From Onchidella celtica (Eukaryota; Mollusca; Gastropoda; Systellommatophora; Onchidiidae): a stretch of 64,000 nt of DNA. The stretch covers positions 60,514,125 to 60,578,124 of the forward strand of contig OZ007571.1 of the NCBI GenBank assembly GCA_963931925.1. The letters run 5' to 3'. A model generated the notes under the pieces. It had not been told where the DNA came from and ran no database searches. It saw only the letters and a list, made by a program, of their open reading frames with translations. Made by a program: the position numbers and the translations under genes. Shown here in pieces: positions 22,026 through 32,498 of the stretch. The first letter of the stretch is position 1. Each line of letters begins with the position of its first letter.

Positions 22026-22710
22026 TTTTCTTAATTTTAGGTAGATCTCTATCAAATTCCGGACTAAATACATTGAGTCAATTGCACAAATTCTGTTGAA
22101 AAGGCATATTTATATTTTCTTTGTAGACCTGTAAGGCGGCAGTATAAGATTTGTTCTTTCAGGATTGATGGTGATAGCGATCGGGCTTAATAGCAAATGC
22201 CACTTTCGTATGCTCGTTAAGCACTACCTAGCCGATTTAGACATTTGGACAGTGTAAAGTTACAAACCCCTTTGTATGTGTATGTAGGCTTATGGAAAGC
22301 TCTGACATGCCGATTAGTGTTTTGCACCGACGGGTTGGGTCTATCCACCATATAATCGGCTTCTCTTATCTTTTCTTAATTTTAGGTAGATCTCTATCAA
22401 ATTTTGGACTAAAAACGTTGAGTCAATTATACAAATTCTGGTTGAAAAGGCATTATTTTCTTAGTAAATCTGTAAGGCGGCAATAGGATTTGTTCTTTCA
22501 GGATTGATGGTGATAGGGGTCGGGCTTAATAGCAGACGTCACTATTGTATGCTCGTTAAGCACTACCTAGCCGATTTAGTCATTTGGACAAAGTGTCAAG
22601 TTACAAACCCCTTTGTATGTGTATGTGGGCTTATGGAAAGCTCTGGCATGCCGATCAGTGTTTTGCACTGATGTGTTGGGTCTATCCACCATATAATCAG
22701 ATATGTACAG
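22026..22710 (+). repeat. Direct tandem repeat, about 345-bp period
   Basis: CTTTTCTTAATTTTAGGTAG begins at about 22026 and 22371, and each is followed by the same words through GGCGGCA, TTGTTCTTTCAGGATTGATG, CACTACCTAGCCGATTTAG and GTTGGGTCTATCCACCATAT. Unit 2 keeps parts of both halves (52880 and 53240) with a LINE tail between them. Confidence 0.75.
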
Positions 22711-24005
22711 TTCATGCATACGTCCACAGGTCATTAAATTACAGCAAGACTCATTTTGCAAGCAAACTTTATGCGGATAGAATAAGTTTAGATGTAAAAA
22801 CTTAGAAAATATAATTATGTAGGGTCCATTTTAGTATTTTATATTTATATTTATACAAACATAAAACCCATGCTTCGTGTGACCCAGAACCACTGCCTGC
22901 CTCATCACTTTCTACCATCTGTAGCATGTATTCCCGTGTTCTAATTCACTGCGAGCATGCTGAGTAGTTTACATCAGCCAGCATGTCCCACGTGCTCGTG
23001 AAAAAAAAGGGATCGGAGGAGAGCAGTCAAAAACCAAAAGCAAAATTTCAAAAATTGAAAGACAAAACCAATAAAACAAAAATCCAAACTTTAATGCACC
23101 CTCGAGGTACTTTAAACCTACATGCAAAATCGGTTTACTATAGGTGGCCTAATAAAAAAGTCTTTTGTGTTCAAAGGTGGAGAATTTGTGCATTATATAT
23201 ATAAATTTATTCATTTTTTGATGAATGCCAATTTCATTTCGGAGACCCGTCATTTTTTATTGTTCTCCGTCCAACTGACAAATTTCTTTTATTTCTCCAT
23301 AGTGATTATTGTGATTTGGCTGTTGCATTATTTGCATTTGTGATCAAAATAAAAAATTCTGTTCTCCAAAATTTATTTATTTTTTTTCATTATTCTTTTT
23401 CGGTAAATATTTGAAAATGTACAATTCGGAAAAAGTTCAGCTAACATGTAAAATTTGTTGATGCATTTCATTTTTTGCTGTTACTTGTTTCACCAGTTAT
23501 TATTTTATATCTTATTTCCATTTTCAAATCTCGATTAGTTAATATTGTTCAGTATGTTTAGCATCTCCTTCGGAATGGATACTCTTTTTGGTATCAATTT
23601 GGTTCCCTTAATACTGAATAATGATGTCATTCCCAAGTCATGTTGATATTTACAAATAGGAAACAAAAAACAAGAAAAAAAAAAGAGGTGTGATGAGGAA
23701 AATGTAAATGTAGAGAAAGAAGATGGATATGTGGAGGGATTTTTAAAAAATAAATATGAATTTCGTTATCATATTCAACGAAGTTATTGGAAGTCGATTA
23801 ATTAAGTAGTATCGATTCCCACTTCCCGTTTGTAATATAAACCAAGACAGTGTCAAGGGCAAAGGTAGATAATCATGTTCTTGAGTTGTTAATATTTTGA
23901 AACTGCAAAATTTTGAAGTCTGTTTATCAAGAGGTGCATATCTTTAAGGAATAACGATAAACCCAAGTGTTTGACTGAAAACAAAACATTTTGAGTAAGG
24001 TTAAT
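22711..24005 (+). other. Non-coding, partly shared with unit 2
   Basis: 22711-23160 is unit 1-only; from 23160 it matches 53440 onward. The sequence is AT-rich with short frames that do not persist between units. Between 23790 and 24000 I count about nine differences in 210 bases against unit 2, a useful baseline for the conserved block that follows. Confidence 0.5.
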
Positions 24006-24030
24006 AAAGGAATAAATTTAATATATGAGT

Positions 24031-24091
24031 TTATGCATAATGAGGTCAAACCCATAATGAAAGACAATGTATGGATTCTGTGTCATATAAG
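24031..24091 (+). promoter_or_regulatory. Candidate Pol III type-3 promoter, unit 1
   Basis: TTATGCATAA (24031-24040, octamer-like palindrome), a PSE-like TCAAACCCATAATGAAAG (24046-24063) and a TATA-like CATATAAG (24084-24091) follow one another. The PSE-to-TATA gap is about 21 bp. Type-3 Pol III promoters of snRNA genes have a PSE about 17-20 bp before a TATA box that sits about 25-30 bp before the start. The block is unchanged in unit 2 (54311-54370). The PSE match is to the vertebrate consensus as I remember it; PSEs vary between phyla. Confidence 0.45.
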
Positions 24092-24113
24092 AAAACCCAA
24101 AATTTATTTATAG

Positions 24114-24491
24114 TACAGAACAGCCACTTTGGGGAAACTCGGGTGGTTACTGGCTCCTGCTTCCATGTAGCGTCGAGGTCGGCGGTCGACCAAGGTACTC
24201 GCACGGCTAGTCATGCCCAACTAGCCTGTAAAGCTTAGGGTCTGGCGAGTTTCCTCCCTTGAGGCGCTTCTGAGGGACTGAGAGTTGGGGTGGAGTTTGG
24301 TCGGGGGTAGGCCGGACAAAACATACGGATTAGAACCTACTTCCTTAGATCTTAAGGGGCAACTGGTACTTTAGTATTAGACTTAGGATCGTCCATGTCA
24401 TGGGAAAAGTGCTCTCGCAACCACATATTCAAACGGCACACATAGTGTAGCTATGTAGGGTACTGTGTGCTGGAGTCCCCGTGCCACTTTT
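24114..24491 (+). ncRNA. Candidate structured Pol III RNA gene, unit 1
   Basis: A GC-richer body of about 370 bp lies between a candidate PSE/TATA promoter and a run of nine T (24488-24496). It differs from the unit 2 copy at only three positions, against about 4% in the flanks. The ends can pair (GGGGA with TCCCC, then ACTC with GAGT around 24131-24140 and 24473-24480). Perfect inner hairpins include GGCTAGT/ACTAGCC (24205-24226) and CCTTA/TAAGG (24343-24357). It lacks long frames. I see no hallmark of U6, 7SK, RNase P, RNase MRP or SRP RNA. Alternatives are a young SINE-like element or a gene-conversion tract. The start is inferred from TATA spacing. Confidence 0.5.
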
Positions 24492-24863
24492 TTTTTCTTT
24501 CTTAAAATTTCCCGAGTAGTAATCACTTCACAAATAAGTGTGTTTTCTTAAAGTGAGCATTTCTATTTTTAATGGTGGAGCAGAAGCTTGGCCATGCTTT
24601 GTTTACCTTTCTTTGGCGTTGTTTCTCTCTTACATTATTAATGACAGTGGTTAAACCTGTCTCTTGGAAGACAAGACATGGATATTTTAACACTCCCTCA
24701 AAGAATCTTAAAGAAGGTATAATGGACTTTTCTTTTTTTTTCTCGAGTTAAGTCTGTTGATAGGCAGCAGGTCGATTATGTCTTTTCAATTTAATGAGGC
24801 TATATCAGAGATGATGTTTGAACCGCCCTTCAACAACCATTATAATTAGACTGATTCTAAATA

Positions 24864-25668
24864 CGGTAGTCTCCGTATAAGAATTCGCCGCCTTAGAACC
24901 CGCTGTTGCAGCGAAACTGAATTTTTTCACTGTATTTTACATGCGTAAGAACCCGCCTTGAAATGAAAAATCCGCCTAAGAACCCGGCATTTGACCGAGA
25001 GATGAGCACACTTTTACGTAAAATGTCCATTATATTAAACGCAAAATTTTCTTTCAAGTAGACAGGATAGAACAAACCACACAGTACAGTGAAAGAGAAC
25101 GGGTGGAGGGAAAGTTGGGGGAGGCGAACCGTACAAAGGATGGAGCCCAGTAACGTCTTTCGTGTGCAAGTAGGCCACTCCTAGACTAAATTAGCACACT
25201 CACCACCTAACATCTATTGTTGTCTGACTCGAGGAGCAGAATTTTATACGTAATTGACCATGTACTTGGTTTGCATGGCACATGTACTTAGGGCTGATTG
25301 TGGTTATTACACAGGGTGTCACTGGGCCTCGGGTTGTCTAAAATTGGCATCCTGATTCACAACTTGATTGTTCAGTCTGAATCATTCCATTCGTTACACA
25401 TCACTGTAAGTGTAAGAAAAGAGAATTCTGCTAGCCATAAGTCGTAACTTTGACCATTCGCAAAAAAAAAAAAAAAATTAAAGAAAAAGTGTCCAACGCA
25501 TAGTTTTCATTATGAGGTCAAGACCCAGGTCCGAGCAATCAAGCAAGATGAGCCATGGACTCGGGTGGTCATGGGTGGCATCCTTTGGCATCTGCCTAAG
25601 TGCCCGGTCTGCCTAAGAACCCGCTTTTTCTGTCTCCCGTTGGCCGGGTTCTTAGACGGGGACTACTG
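24864..25668. mobile_element. Pogo-like MITE, 805 bp, unit 1
   Basis: Left end CGGTAGTCTCCG (one substitution from the family) and right end GACGGGGACTACTG are flanked by TA at 24862-24863 and 25669-25670. It is a longer relative of the element at 15961, with extra internal sequence (about 25330-25560) and the same CCTAAGAACCCG words. The orthologous copy in unit 2 is 55110-55908, so insertion predates the duplication. Confidence 0.8.
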
Positions 25669-26262
25669 TACTATAAATGCCGGCGGGGGCCAACAGCATT
25701 AGTCTAAGGCCCCCGAGAAACAAAAGGACCTCGTCCTACTATAAATGCCAGGAGACATAAGATAGATTGGACCCAGTCCTGAACAGCATCTAAACTTTGG
25801 AAGTCTCATACCTTGCATCCCATTTCTCACAGGCAATCGTATTAGTCTTGTCCCCGCCCGTAATATCCCTAATGAGTGATACCCAGTGGAACGCCTTCTT
25901 AATTTGCTCTAATCTGAGAAAGATTTCCTTTTGAGACGGGGATGGACTTTAAAAGAAAATTCTAACCCTAGTCGCAAAAATCCAATAGTTGAATGCTAAG
26001 ACAATAATACATATCTACGCCAAAATAGCGACTGACAGTGGATTTTTCCTGGGAATGTAGAATTACTGGGCATGCAATGTATTTCAATCTCTTCAAATTT
26101 TAGTTTGACCTTGCCTTTAGAGAGATTTCAGTAACATATCCTCTTTTTCTCTCTTCTTTCCTTTTGCTTTCTTGCCGCTTCTTTCTTCAAACTTCATGAT
26201 TTTGAGCATCGTTTTGAGTGGGTTGATGTTCCAGTCTAACAATATGATTATCTCATTTACAG
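25669..26262 (+). other. Non-coding, shared with unit 2
   Basis: Collinear with 55909-56497. ACTATAAATGCC occurs twice (about 25669 and 25738). A C/T-rich tract precedes the exon-like block at 26263. Confidence 0.45.
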
Positions 26263-26416
26263 ATTTGTAGAACATGCACTTCTTTCTGACTCTCCGCTTA
26301 TCGAATCCACTGACTCATGGAATACCGTATTGGATCCACCCAGACCTGTGGAAGATGGCGGACGAAGAGACGGGGCCACATTATCTACAAGTGCCAACTC
26401 CGCCTTCCTGCTGTAG
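26263..26416 (+). CDS. Conserved unrecognised terminal exon, unit 1
   Basis: Behind TCTCATTTACAG a 50-codon frame (FVEHALLSDSPLIESTD..., later DPPRPVEDGGRRDG) runs to TAG. The unit 2 copy (56498-56651) has the same length and stop with only four or five amino-acid changes. Acidic and polar, it would suit a C-terminal tail. No family was recognised. Upstream exons of its gene were not identified. Confidence 0.4.
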
Positions 26417-26813
26417 GCTACATGTGGCCGCTTAATGCCCCAGATGAAATGCGGTCGAGGTGAGCAGAGAAAGGGGAGATGTCCATATCATTGGGGTGTG
26501 GGCTAAAGTGAATTCAACCCCCCATTTTTCTATGCATCCATATTCTGGTTTTCCCAGAGCAAAACCAAATCCCTCCATAAGAGTTTATATTGCAAACCGC
26601 CGGGGCTCACAAATTCCCACAAGGACTCGACTTTAGGAGTGGCCATGCACGGGGGGGTCGCCGAGGGGTGAGTTAGTCTTCTACAGGCATATTTTTTTTG
26701 GTTGTTTTTTTACGGTAAACGCACGTGTCGACAATTCCCTGCCTAGAATTCTGGCTAAAGGGACATGACTTTCCTTTTTATGGACCGTGTGAAAATATCA
26801 GGCGATTTTTAAA

Positions 26814-27443
26814 ATGAAATTGGAAGGCGCAAACTTGCCCTGCGCAGGAGAAGTTTGGGGGGCTAAACTGAACTTTTACCAGAGTGTGAAATTGTCTTTG
26901 AAGACTGGCTCATTTTGGGAGAATTCCTATCTTTCATTAACATTGTACAGCTGTTATCTCTGGTCTTTTAAGGAACCTATCACCATTGTGAACCATTATA
27001 TTAGTGTGGCTCGGTCCACCATAGTCCAATGGAATGCTACTTTGATGATATATGTTCCCATCATTTAATCAGTAATCCTTACTATATTGGGGGCCCCGGG
27101 CCAGGTCGTTGAGATTGACAAGAGCTTGGTGGCAAAGAGGAAGCAGAAAAAGATTAGATCTGCCGCTACTCTGCTGCCATTAGTTACCCAGAGAATTTGC
27201 CCCTGGCAACATAATTCATTCTGATGGATTGCCATCATACAATAATATTGCAACTGTTCAAGTGCAACCGCCTTTTGAGCACTTGGTGGTATTTCACATC
27301 CAGAATTTTGTGGATCCCGTGACGGATGTTTGCACCAAGCACGTGGAATGTTATTGCAAAAACTGTAAGAAACATTATGTAGCTGGTGTGCACAACGCCA
27401 TGCTTTCTGGCTATTTGGATGAATTCATGTGGAGGGAGAGTTT
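26814..27443 (+). pseudogene. Merlin/ISXO2-like transposase relic, unit 1
   Basis: Successive frames show FWENSYLSL...TIVQWN (N-terminal part of Merlin transposases), VVEIDKSLVAKRK (first catalytic Asp, about 27104-27140), PGNIIHSDG (second Asp codon 27223-27225), HIQNFVDPVTDVCTKHVE and GYLDEFMWRE. These motifs come in the order of IS1595/ISXO2-type DDE transposases, but the stretch between the first and second Asp is largely deleted and the frame shifts. Homology to unit 2 stops at 27443, just inside the WRE motif. Confidence 0.8.
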
Positions 27444-28486
27444 AATTTTGGTAGAGATGGAGCGTTTCCGTTTTTTAACCGGCATAGTTCCGCTGGTGCT
27501 TCAGCAATGGCATGTTCCAGTGACAGCATTCTCAAGAGTTTTTGTTTGACGATGACAAATTATTTTATTTTGGTTTTGCTTACATTTCTTTCAACAAAAT
27601 AGGTTGTACGATTATGGAAAAATCAAAGTCCGGTGATGATTGAAGTGAAAAAGCCAAATTGTCCAAACAAAATGCTATTGGAAAGTTCAAAATATCAAGG
27701 GTCGATCATGGACAGTTAGTATTTAAGTGGCCGTACGCACTTACAAGGAGGGAGAGGGGGTTGAAGCCAATGGAATTAAGAATGTACATTGGTTTGGGGA
27801 GGGGTGGGGGAGGGGCAGGAGTAAAGCCCTTATGAGTATGAATGACCTCCTTTGAAATGTCACATCCACAGGAGTTGTCATGTGAAATGGAAGAAGGTTA
27901 AATGCTGACCCATCTGCATTTGCCACTGTCGGCGAACTTCAAAGTGGCTTGACGCGACATTGTGTAAGGGGATTAAAATTTGATAATTGTCTACTTCTTT
28001 GAAGTCCATCTGGACCCCGAGACAGACATAAGGGAAGAAGCGCACACTTGTTGTCTAACAATAGAATGTGTAGTTGCCATCCCACCAACTGCATACGATT
28101 TGTCGGTAAATGAAATTACTCTCAAGATTTAAAATAATAAAAATAATGAAAATAAGAAGAATATCTGTGATATACAGCAAAATAAACCCAGCACATGTCA
28201 TTAATTGTCTTTTATCCTTTTGAAATAATTTAATATGTGAGTATTTAATTAAACCATGCAAAAAGAAATTTGTTTGCGAGGGAGCGGTAACAGTCGAATA
28301 GAAGAAGAGGGAGGGAAGAGGGGAGGTCGGGGGGGGGGGGGGGGCTGTTAAACAGCTGCAAACATATGCCGGTGACATTGACCAAAGGATTAGTAGGCTA
28401 TTGTGCACACATAGCTACTGATTGACTGACGAGCACCAACAGTCTTTTGTCAGACTGTCCTCGGGGGCGGCGCTAGGGATTTAGGA
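27444..28486 (+). other. Unit 1-only sequence
   Basis: The block replaces the unit 2 stretch 57698-60345, which holds the ligand-binding exons, so this junction lacks them. It contains a G-run at 28330-28344 and no recognised gene. Confidence 0.5.
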
Positions 28487-28778
28487 GTATTTATCATGCG
28501 GACAAGTAGGCGGGCCAAACGCTTGACCCGTATGATAAAACCTGCTAAAGAGTTAGTGAGGTTTGATCGTGCGCATTCTTTGGCCGTGACGGATAAGGAG
28601 GTTTGCGGCCGAAACTGTTTTATTAAAATTTTCACACTTAGGAATGAAATTTGGTTCTAATATTTTGTGAGGGGATGGAAAAGGGTCTGAACAATAGATT
28701 TTTGCGAAAAAACGATTTTCGCGAAAAAACAATTTTCGCCAAAAATCGACTTTGTGAGGTTTTATCATGCGGGCGACG
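28487..28778. repeat. Inverted-repeat segment inserted in a receptor exon
   Basis: CCCGTATGATAAAACCTGC (about 28527-28545) and AGGTTTTATCATGCGGGCG (about 28757-28775) are near-perfect inverted copies, and a further TTTATCATGCGG lies at 28489. CGAAAAAAC repeats occur inside. The right edge joins receptor exon sequence that is complete in unit 2, so an insertion with deletion is likely. It may be a MITE. Confidence 0.45.
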
Positions 28779-28966
28779 AAATGTACCCCTGTTGAAAACT
28801 TTTCACTTAAATCCAAGTGAAACTGTAGGAGAGTTGTCTTTATTATTCAGGATGAGTCCATTCCCAAACTGTCATCCTATGAGATCAGTGACGATGCACA
28901 GTTTACATTTCAGATGATCAAAGATAATTCACAATGGGAAGATTCAACTTCAAAAATCTCGCTGGG
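28779..28966 (+). pseudogene. Cys-loop receptor exon, broken, junction 1/2
   Basis: This corresponds to 60346-60544. It keeps TFHLNPSETV and then loses about 16 bases where unit 2 encodes WATFSQ, shifting the frame. Its first part (the FHFLN codons and the Cys loop) is replaced by the inverted-repeat segment. The donor GTTAGT at 28967 survives. The receptor copy across this junction cannot be functional. Confidence 0.7.
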
Positions 28967-29046
28967 TTAGTGATTCAGTTTTAAGTAAAAAAGATACAAA
29001 AAACTAATACATGTAATTGTGTCTCTGAAAGCGAAATTATTAACAG

Positions 29047-29257
29047 ATGTCATCCACCCATTCTTTCATTAATTCATCCATCCACCCATACGTCCATCCA
29101 TCCACATATCCACCCACCCACCCACCTATCCATTCATCCATCCGTCCATCCATCCATCCGCCCACCCATCCTTCCTTCCATCTGTCCAACCGTCTGGCCT
29201 TCTGCCATTTGTCATTCCATTTATCTGTTCGTCCATCCATCCATGTATCCCTCTATT
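29047..29257 (+). repeat. CCAT-rich microsatellite, unit 2
   Basis: The same array as at 1-150 with several substitutions, for example CCATTCAT and CCGTCC interruptions. Confidence 0.9.
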
Positions 29258-29263
29258 CTCCAG

Positions 29264-29350
29264 GTGCAATTCTCCTGATTGCTTTATGCATGTCACTAAG
29301 AACAACACTAGAGCTTCTGCCTTGGAATTACCAAAGACAACCCAATGTTG
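29264..29350 (+). CDS. Cys-loop receptor M1 exon, unit 2
   Basis: Same exon as 157-243. In the preferred frame two or three residues differ ([11 protein letters not shown] instead of [11 protein letters not shown]), and GEK is kept. It belongs to the receptor copy whose preceding exon is broken at 28779-28966. Confidence 0.45.
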
Positions 29351-30379
29351 GTGAGAAATTTTTGTTGTACAATCAGATGTCATAAACTGCCAGTGGTGTG
29401 GCATGGACATTAGTTGAGGGTGTGACTGAGAAATCCTTAAGGAATAGCTAAAATATGAAATATATTCATGCTAAACCATTAACCTGATCTTACTCGCTTT
29501 CAAGCAGAACATGAAATCTCCGCAATTATCAATTTAAAACAAGAGCATACTGATATGCTAATTGGTGGCATGTTATGCTCTGATTTGTGCTGTTTCATTT
29601 TTTTAAATTGTTCCTATAAATTTTATTAGTTTTTTTCTTACTTTAATTACCATCTCCAATATTATTATCCGACCATATAAGTGCCAAATCAAATACAGGT
29701 TTACTTTACACCTTTTCATAAGGTAATCTGAAGTCTGGATCAAGAGGCAGAGAATTATAGATTTCTATGTGGTCTCAAAAATGACAACTATCAAAACACC
29801 ATACTGACTGCTCATTCAGAGGCTTTACATGATTTTATGATTATTTCCCTTGGAATATCAAAAAAAAGTTTTGTGGCATAGTCCAAATGACTATGAATTT
29901 TGTTTGCCTTCTTAGATCTCTTTCTTTTTGTGTATGTTTTTGTCAAGCCTCATTTTTTGTATTCTGATTGAAAGAAAATTTGTAAGACTTTGCTTCTTAA
30001 TATCATTACCATGAGACTTTGGAAAGCTCAACACTTAAATACAATCGACTAATAAGATTGATTGACAGAAAGATTTTTGAAAAAAATATCCTATAAACAT
30101 GAAATTTTGAGCAAATAGAGCTCCACTAATATTATAGGCATATTTCCTCTCAAAATGTCAAAGTGATGGAGAAACTTCTGTCTGTAAGATAGGAATTAAT
30201 TCTACACTGCAGCATGTCAGAGACTATTAATTTATTTTGACAATGGAGGACAAATTTGCCACTACTAAAATTCATCACTTGATCCCCTTAGCAATTTTTG
30301 TATCACTGCAGTGAATTTCCATACATACATATTTTATAGCTGTACATTTATCTGTTCCTCTCTAGTGGTGTTCTCTGAG

Positions 30380-30462
30380 CTGCTCCAATCCTGATGTCCA
30401 TCATTGTATGCTCCATGGCAAATGTGTGTCCTCTCAGACAAATGGCCTCCTGGTTCAAAACA
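30380..30462 (+). CDS. Cys-loop receptor M3/loop exon, unit 2
   Basis: Identical to the unit 1 exon at the protein level in the MSIIVCSMANV and QMASWFKT part. The donor GTAAGT is conserved. Confidence 0.45.
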
Positions 30463-30711
30463 GTAAGTAAACTTATTGAGGAAATGGTTTATCTGGCCTG
30501 CTTGACTGTACTAATCCCATACATATCGTCACCGTTCCCAAAGACTGAAGTAACTCAAAAGTGTGATTTTTATTTATGTATAAATGTACAACTACATTCA
30601 AAGCTACATTCAAAGTCAGATCAAATGATCTTGCTTCTAAACCAATTCCTATAGTTTTAGGGAAAGGTGACAATATATACTGGCTGGATAGCATATGCTT
30701 TTGATTGAAAT

Positions 30712-30945
30712 TAATCCCCAGCCAGCAGCCCTATGGAAATGAAATCGAATTTGTGGGATTGACGTCAAGTTTGTACATAGAAATGACATCATTCCTTTGT
30801 AGATGTGCTGGTTGTGACATTGTGCCAATGTTGGTTTGATGTAGGGAACCAGCCCTTATGGTAATCCTACCAACTGTGCAGAAATCCTATTCAGATCTAT
30901 GTCAGATTGAAATGGGCATGCTGGCTGGGAGTCAGTGCTAGGCTA
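30712..30945 (+). repeat. Dispersed repeat R1, unit 2 orthologue
   Basis: Orthologue of 1605-1840 with the same word order, closer to the family form (TGATGTAGGGAA, GGTAATCCTACCAAC). Confidence 0.55.
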
Positions 30946-32256
30946 TTTCCTATGCAGTGTTACCAAAAATCTAATCTTATCCCTAACTGTAAAAAATATT
31001 TCTAAAAAACAGCACATTAGTGTAATGTAATCACTGTTATGACAAAGATGACTGATGCATGAAAATTTGCAGGAAATCTGACTGAATTACCAACGCCAGC
31101 TGTAAACATGATGACTTTGACTTCTTTAATGGTTGAATTGGAATACCCTGGATCTACTCATATGTTAGCTGCACTTTATATTCAGTAACATACCCATGAA
31201 ATATTAGGATATATTATTTCATTTGCCAGCTAATATTCAGACCAATATTCTGATATGGATTGATGAGTATTTGAATAAATCAAGCTCACGCCATTAAGAG
31301 GGGATGATAAGCAACATTACAAATGCATGACATGACAACAATCAACAAATGTTTCCAAACTTCAGTTAAATCATTTAAAAATGTAGTGTTGAAGCTGTAA
31401 ACTCCAGTTTGACCAAAGATCATCATTCACAGTCTACTTTATACATTCTGCGCGAGAGACTCCCTCACATCGCGACTTTAGTTCTTATTGGCTCCAGCTC
31501 TCCTTTTTTGCAGATCTGAGAAATTTGATGTTAAACGTTTACGGCTTTAATATTATGATAAGGTGTTAGAATAAATTGGAACTGTGAAACTGCCTGATAA
31601 GTGCCACAACGCATTTTAAACAAGTGTCAAAGTGTGAATTTGTTTTTTATTATCTCTTCTACATACTAACAGATCTCCAGTTTTTCAAAAAATGTAGAAA
31701 GAAACAAGAACTAAGATTGTGTGGCATATGGAGATCTTTCTTTTAGGAGGGCCATTGTCCTGGGCATCTGCACCTTGATTTCTTTGTTGAATGTTGTTAG
31801 GGGGGCATAATCCAAATACAAAACCAAATAGAGAAAATACTGAGTTGTTTTGACTGTTCAGCAATGGCTTATAATGGAAAATACCGCACACCCCTAACAA
31901 CAGCTTTCTTTGTTTTGGTTTTCGTTCTTTTGTTTCTTTATCTTGACTTGCTCCTTGTTTTTCATGCTGCTTTATTCTTGACATTGACTTGGGCTGTATT
32001 ATAAAACTCCAGGTCTGGAACTTGCAGAGGATAATTATCCATATTTGTGAAACATTCTACGATTTACTCATTTGTTTAAATTTCTCTCCTGTTACATCTA
32101 TTTTCCTGAAGAAGGTCAGTAGATGAAAGCTTGCTTTGTTTTTTCCTTTTCCCTTGTGTTTTACTGTACCGTTTCAGTATTAGTTCTTATGTGAAGTTTT
32201 GCTTTGGATAACTTTTCCTTCTTGCCACATTTTGACTTTGCCTTATTCTTTTGCAG

Positions 32257-32498
32257 CTGTAAGTAGGGCTTTTTGTTCAGCTCCTGAAAGGGCTGTTTTT
32301 GGTTGGCTTCACAAGAGACAGTCAGAAGTAGAGAGCTTCTCTTCATCAGGTTTCAAGCAAATATTTCCATTGTACTTTTCAGCTGTGTTTTGGCTCTTGT
32401 GGGACGTATATCGTTGGGTCTGTGCAGGAGATATTACAGCAACTTCTGATACACAAATCCACTCCACATTCAGCACCAGAGGCAGATACATGGACTGA
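32257..32498 (+). pseudogene. Cys-loop receptor M4 terminal exon, unit 2
   Basis: Same exon as 3156-3457, with IFPLYFSAVFWLLW unchanged. After the ITATSDT stretch an inserted base shifts frame, and the protein ends 21 codons earlier at TGA. The preceding exons of this copy are damaged, so decay is expected. Confidence 0.45.

Larger units (their letters stand above)
1..29094 (+). repeat. Segmental duplication unit 1
   Basis: Position 1 corresponds to 29095 and to 60673: the same CCAT-rich tract, the same M1 exon and the same downstream sequence recur in order. Collinear blocks with unit 2 are 1-4306 with 29095-33383, 10081-12714 with 43099-45170, 14495-15700 with 45180-46395, 16830-20650 with 46705-50810, 20653-22150 with 51481-53020, 23160-27443 with 53440-57697, and 28779-29094 with 60346-60672. 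Between them sit private transposons and indels. Divergence by eye is about 1-5%. Position 1 lies inside the unit, so its true left end is outside the window. Confidence 0.93.

Noticed and set aside
24114..24491. Assignment of the conserved block to 7SK, RNase P, RNase MRP or SRP RNA.
   Set aside because: No GATC-containing 5' hairpin (7SK), no RNase P/MRP core motifs and no SRP Alu-domain or GGTAA/GGAGC-type elements seen, as far as I know these motifs.
29047..29410. Long frames on both strands over the CCAT tract (Ser/His/Pro-rich or Trp/Asp/Gly-rich).
   Set aside because: Translation of a simple repeat; also at 58465-58680 and 60625-60975. Only the M1 part at the right end has other support.
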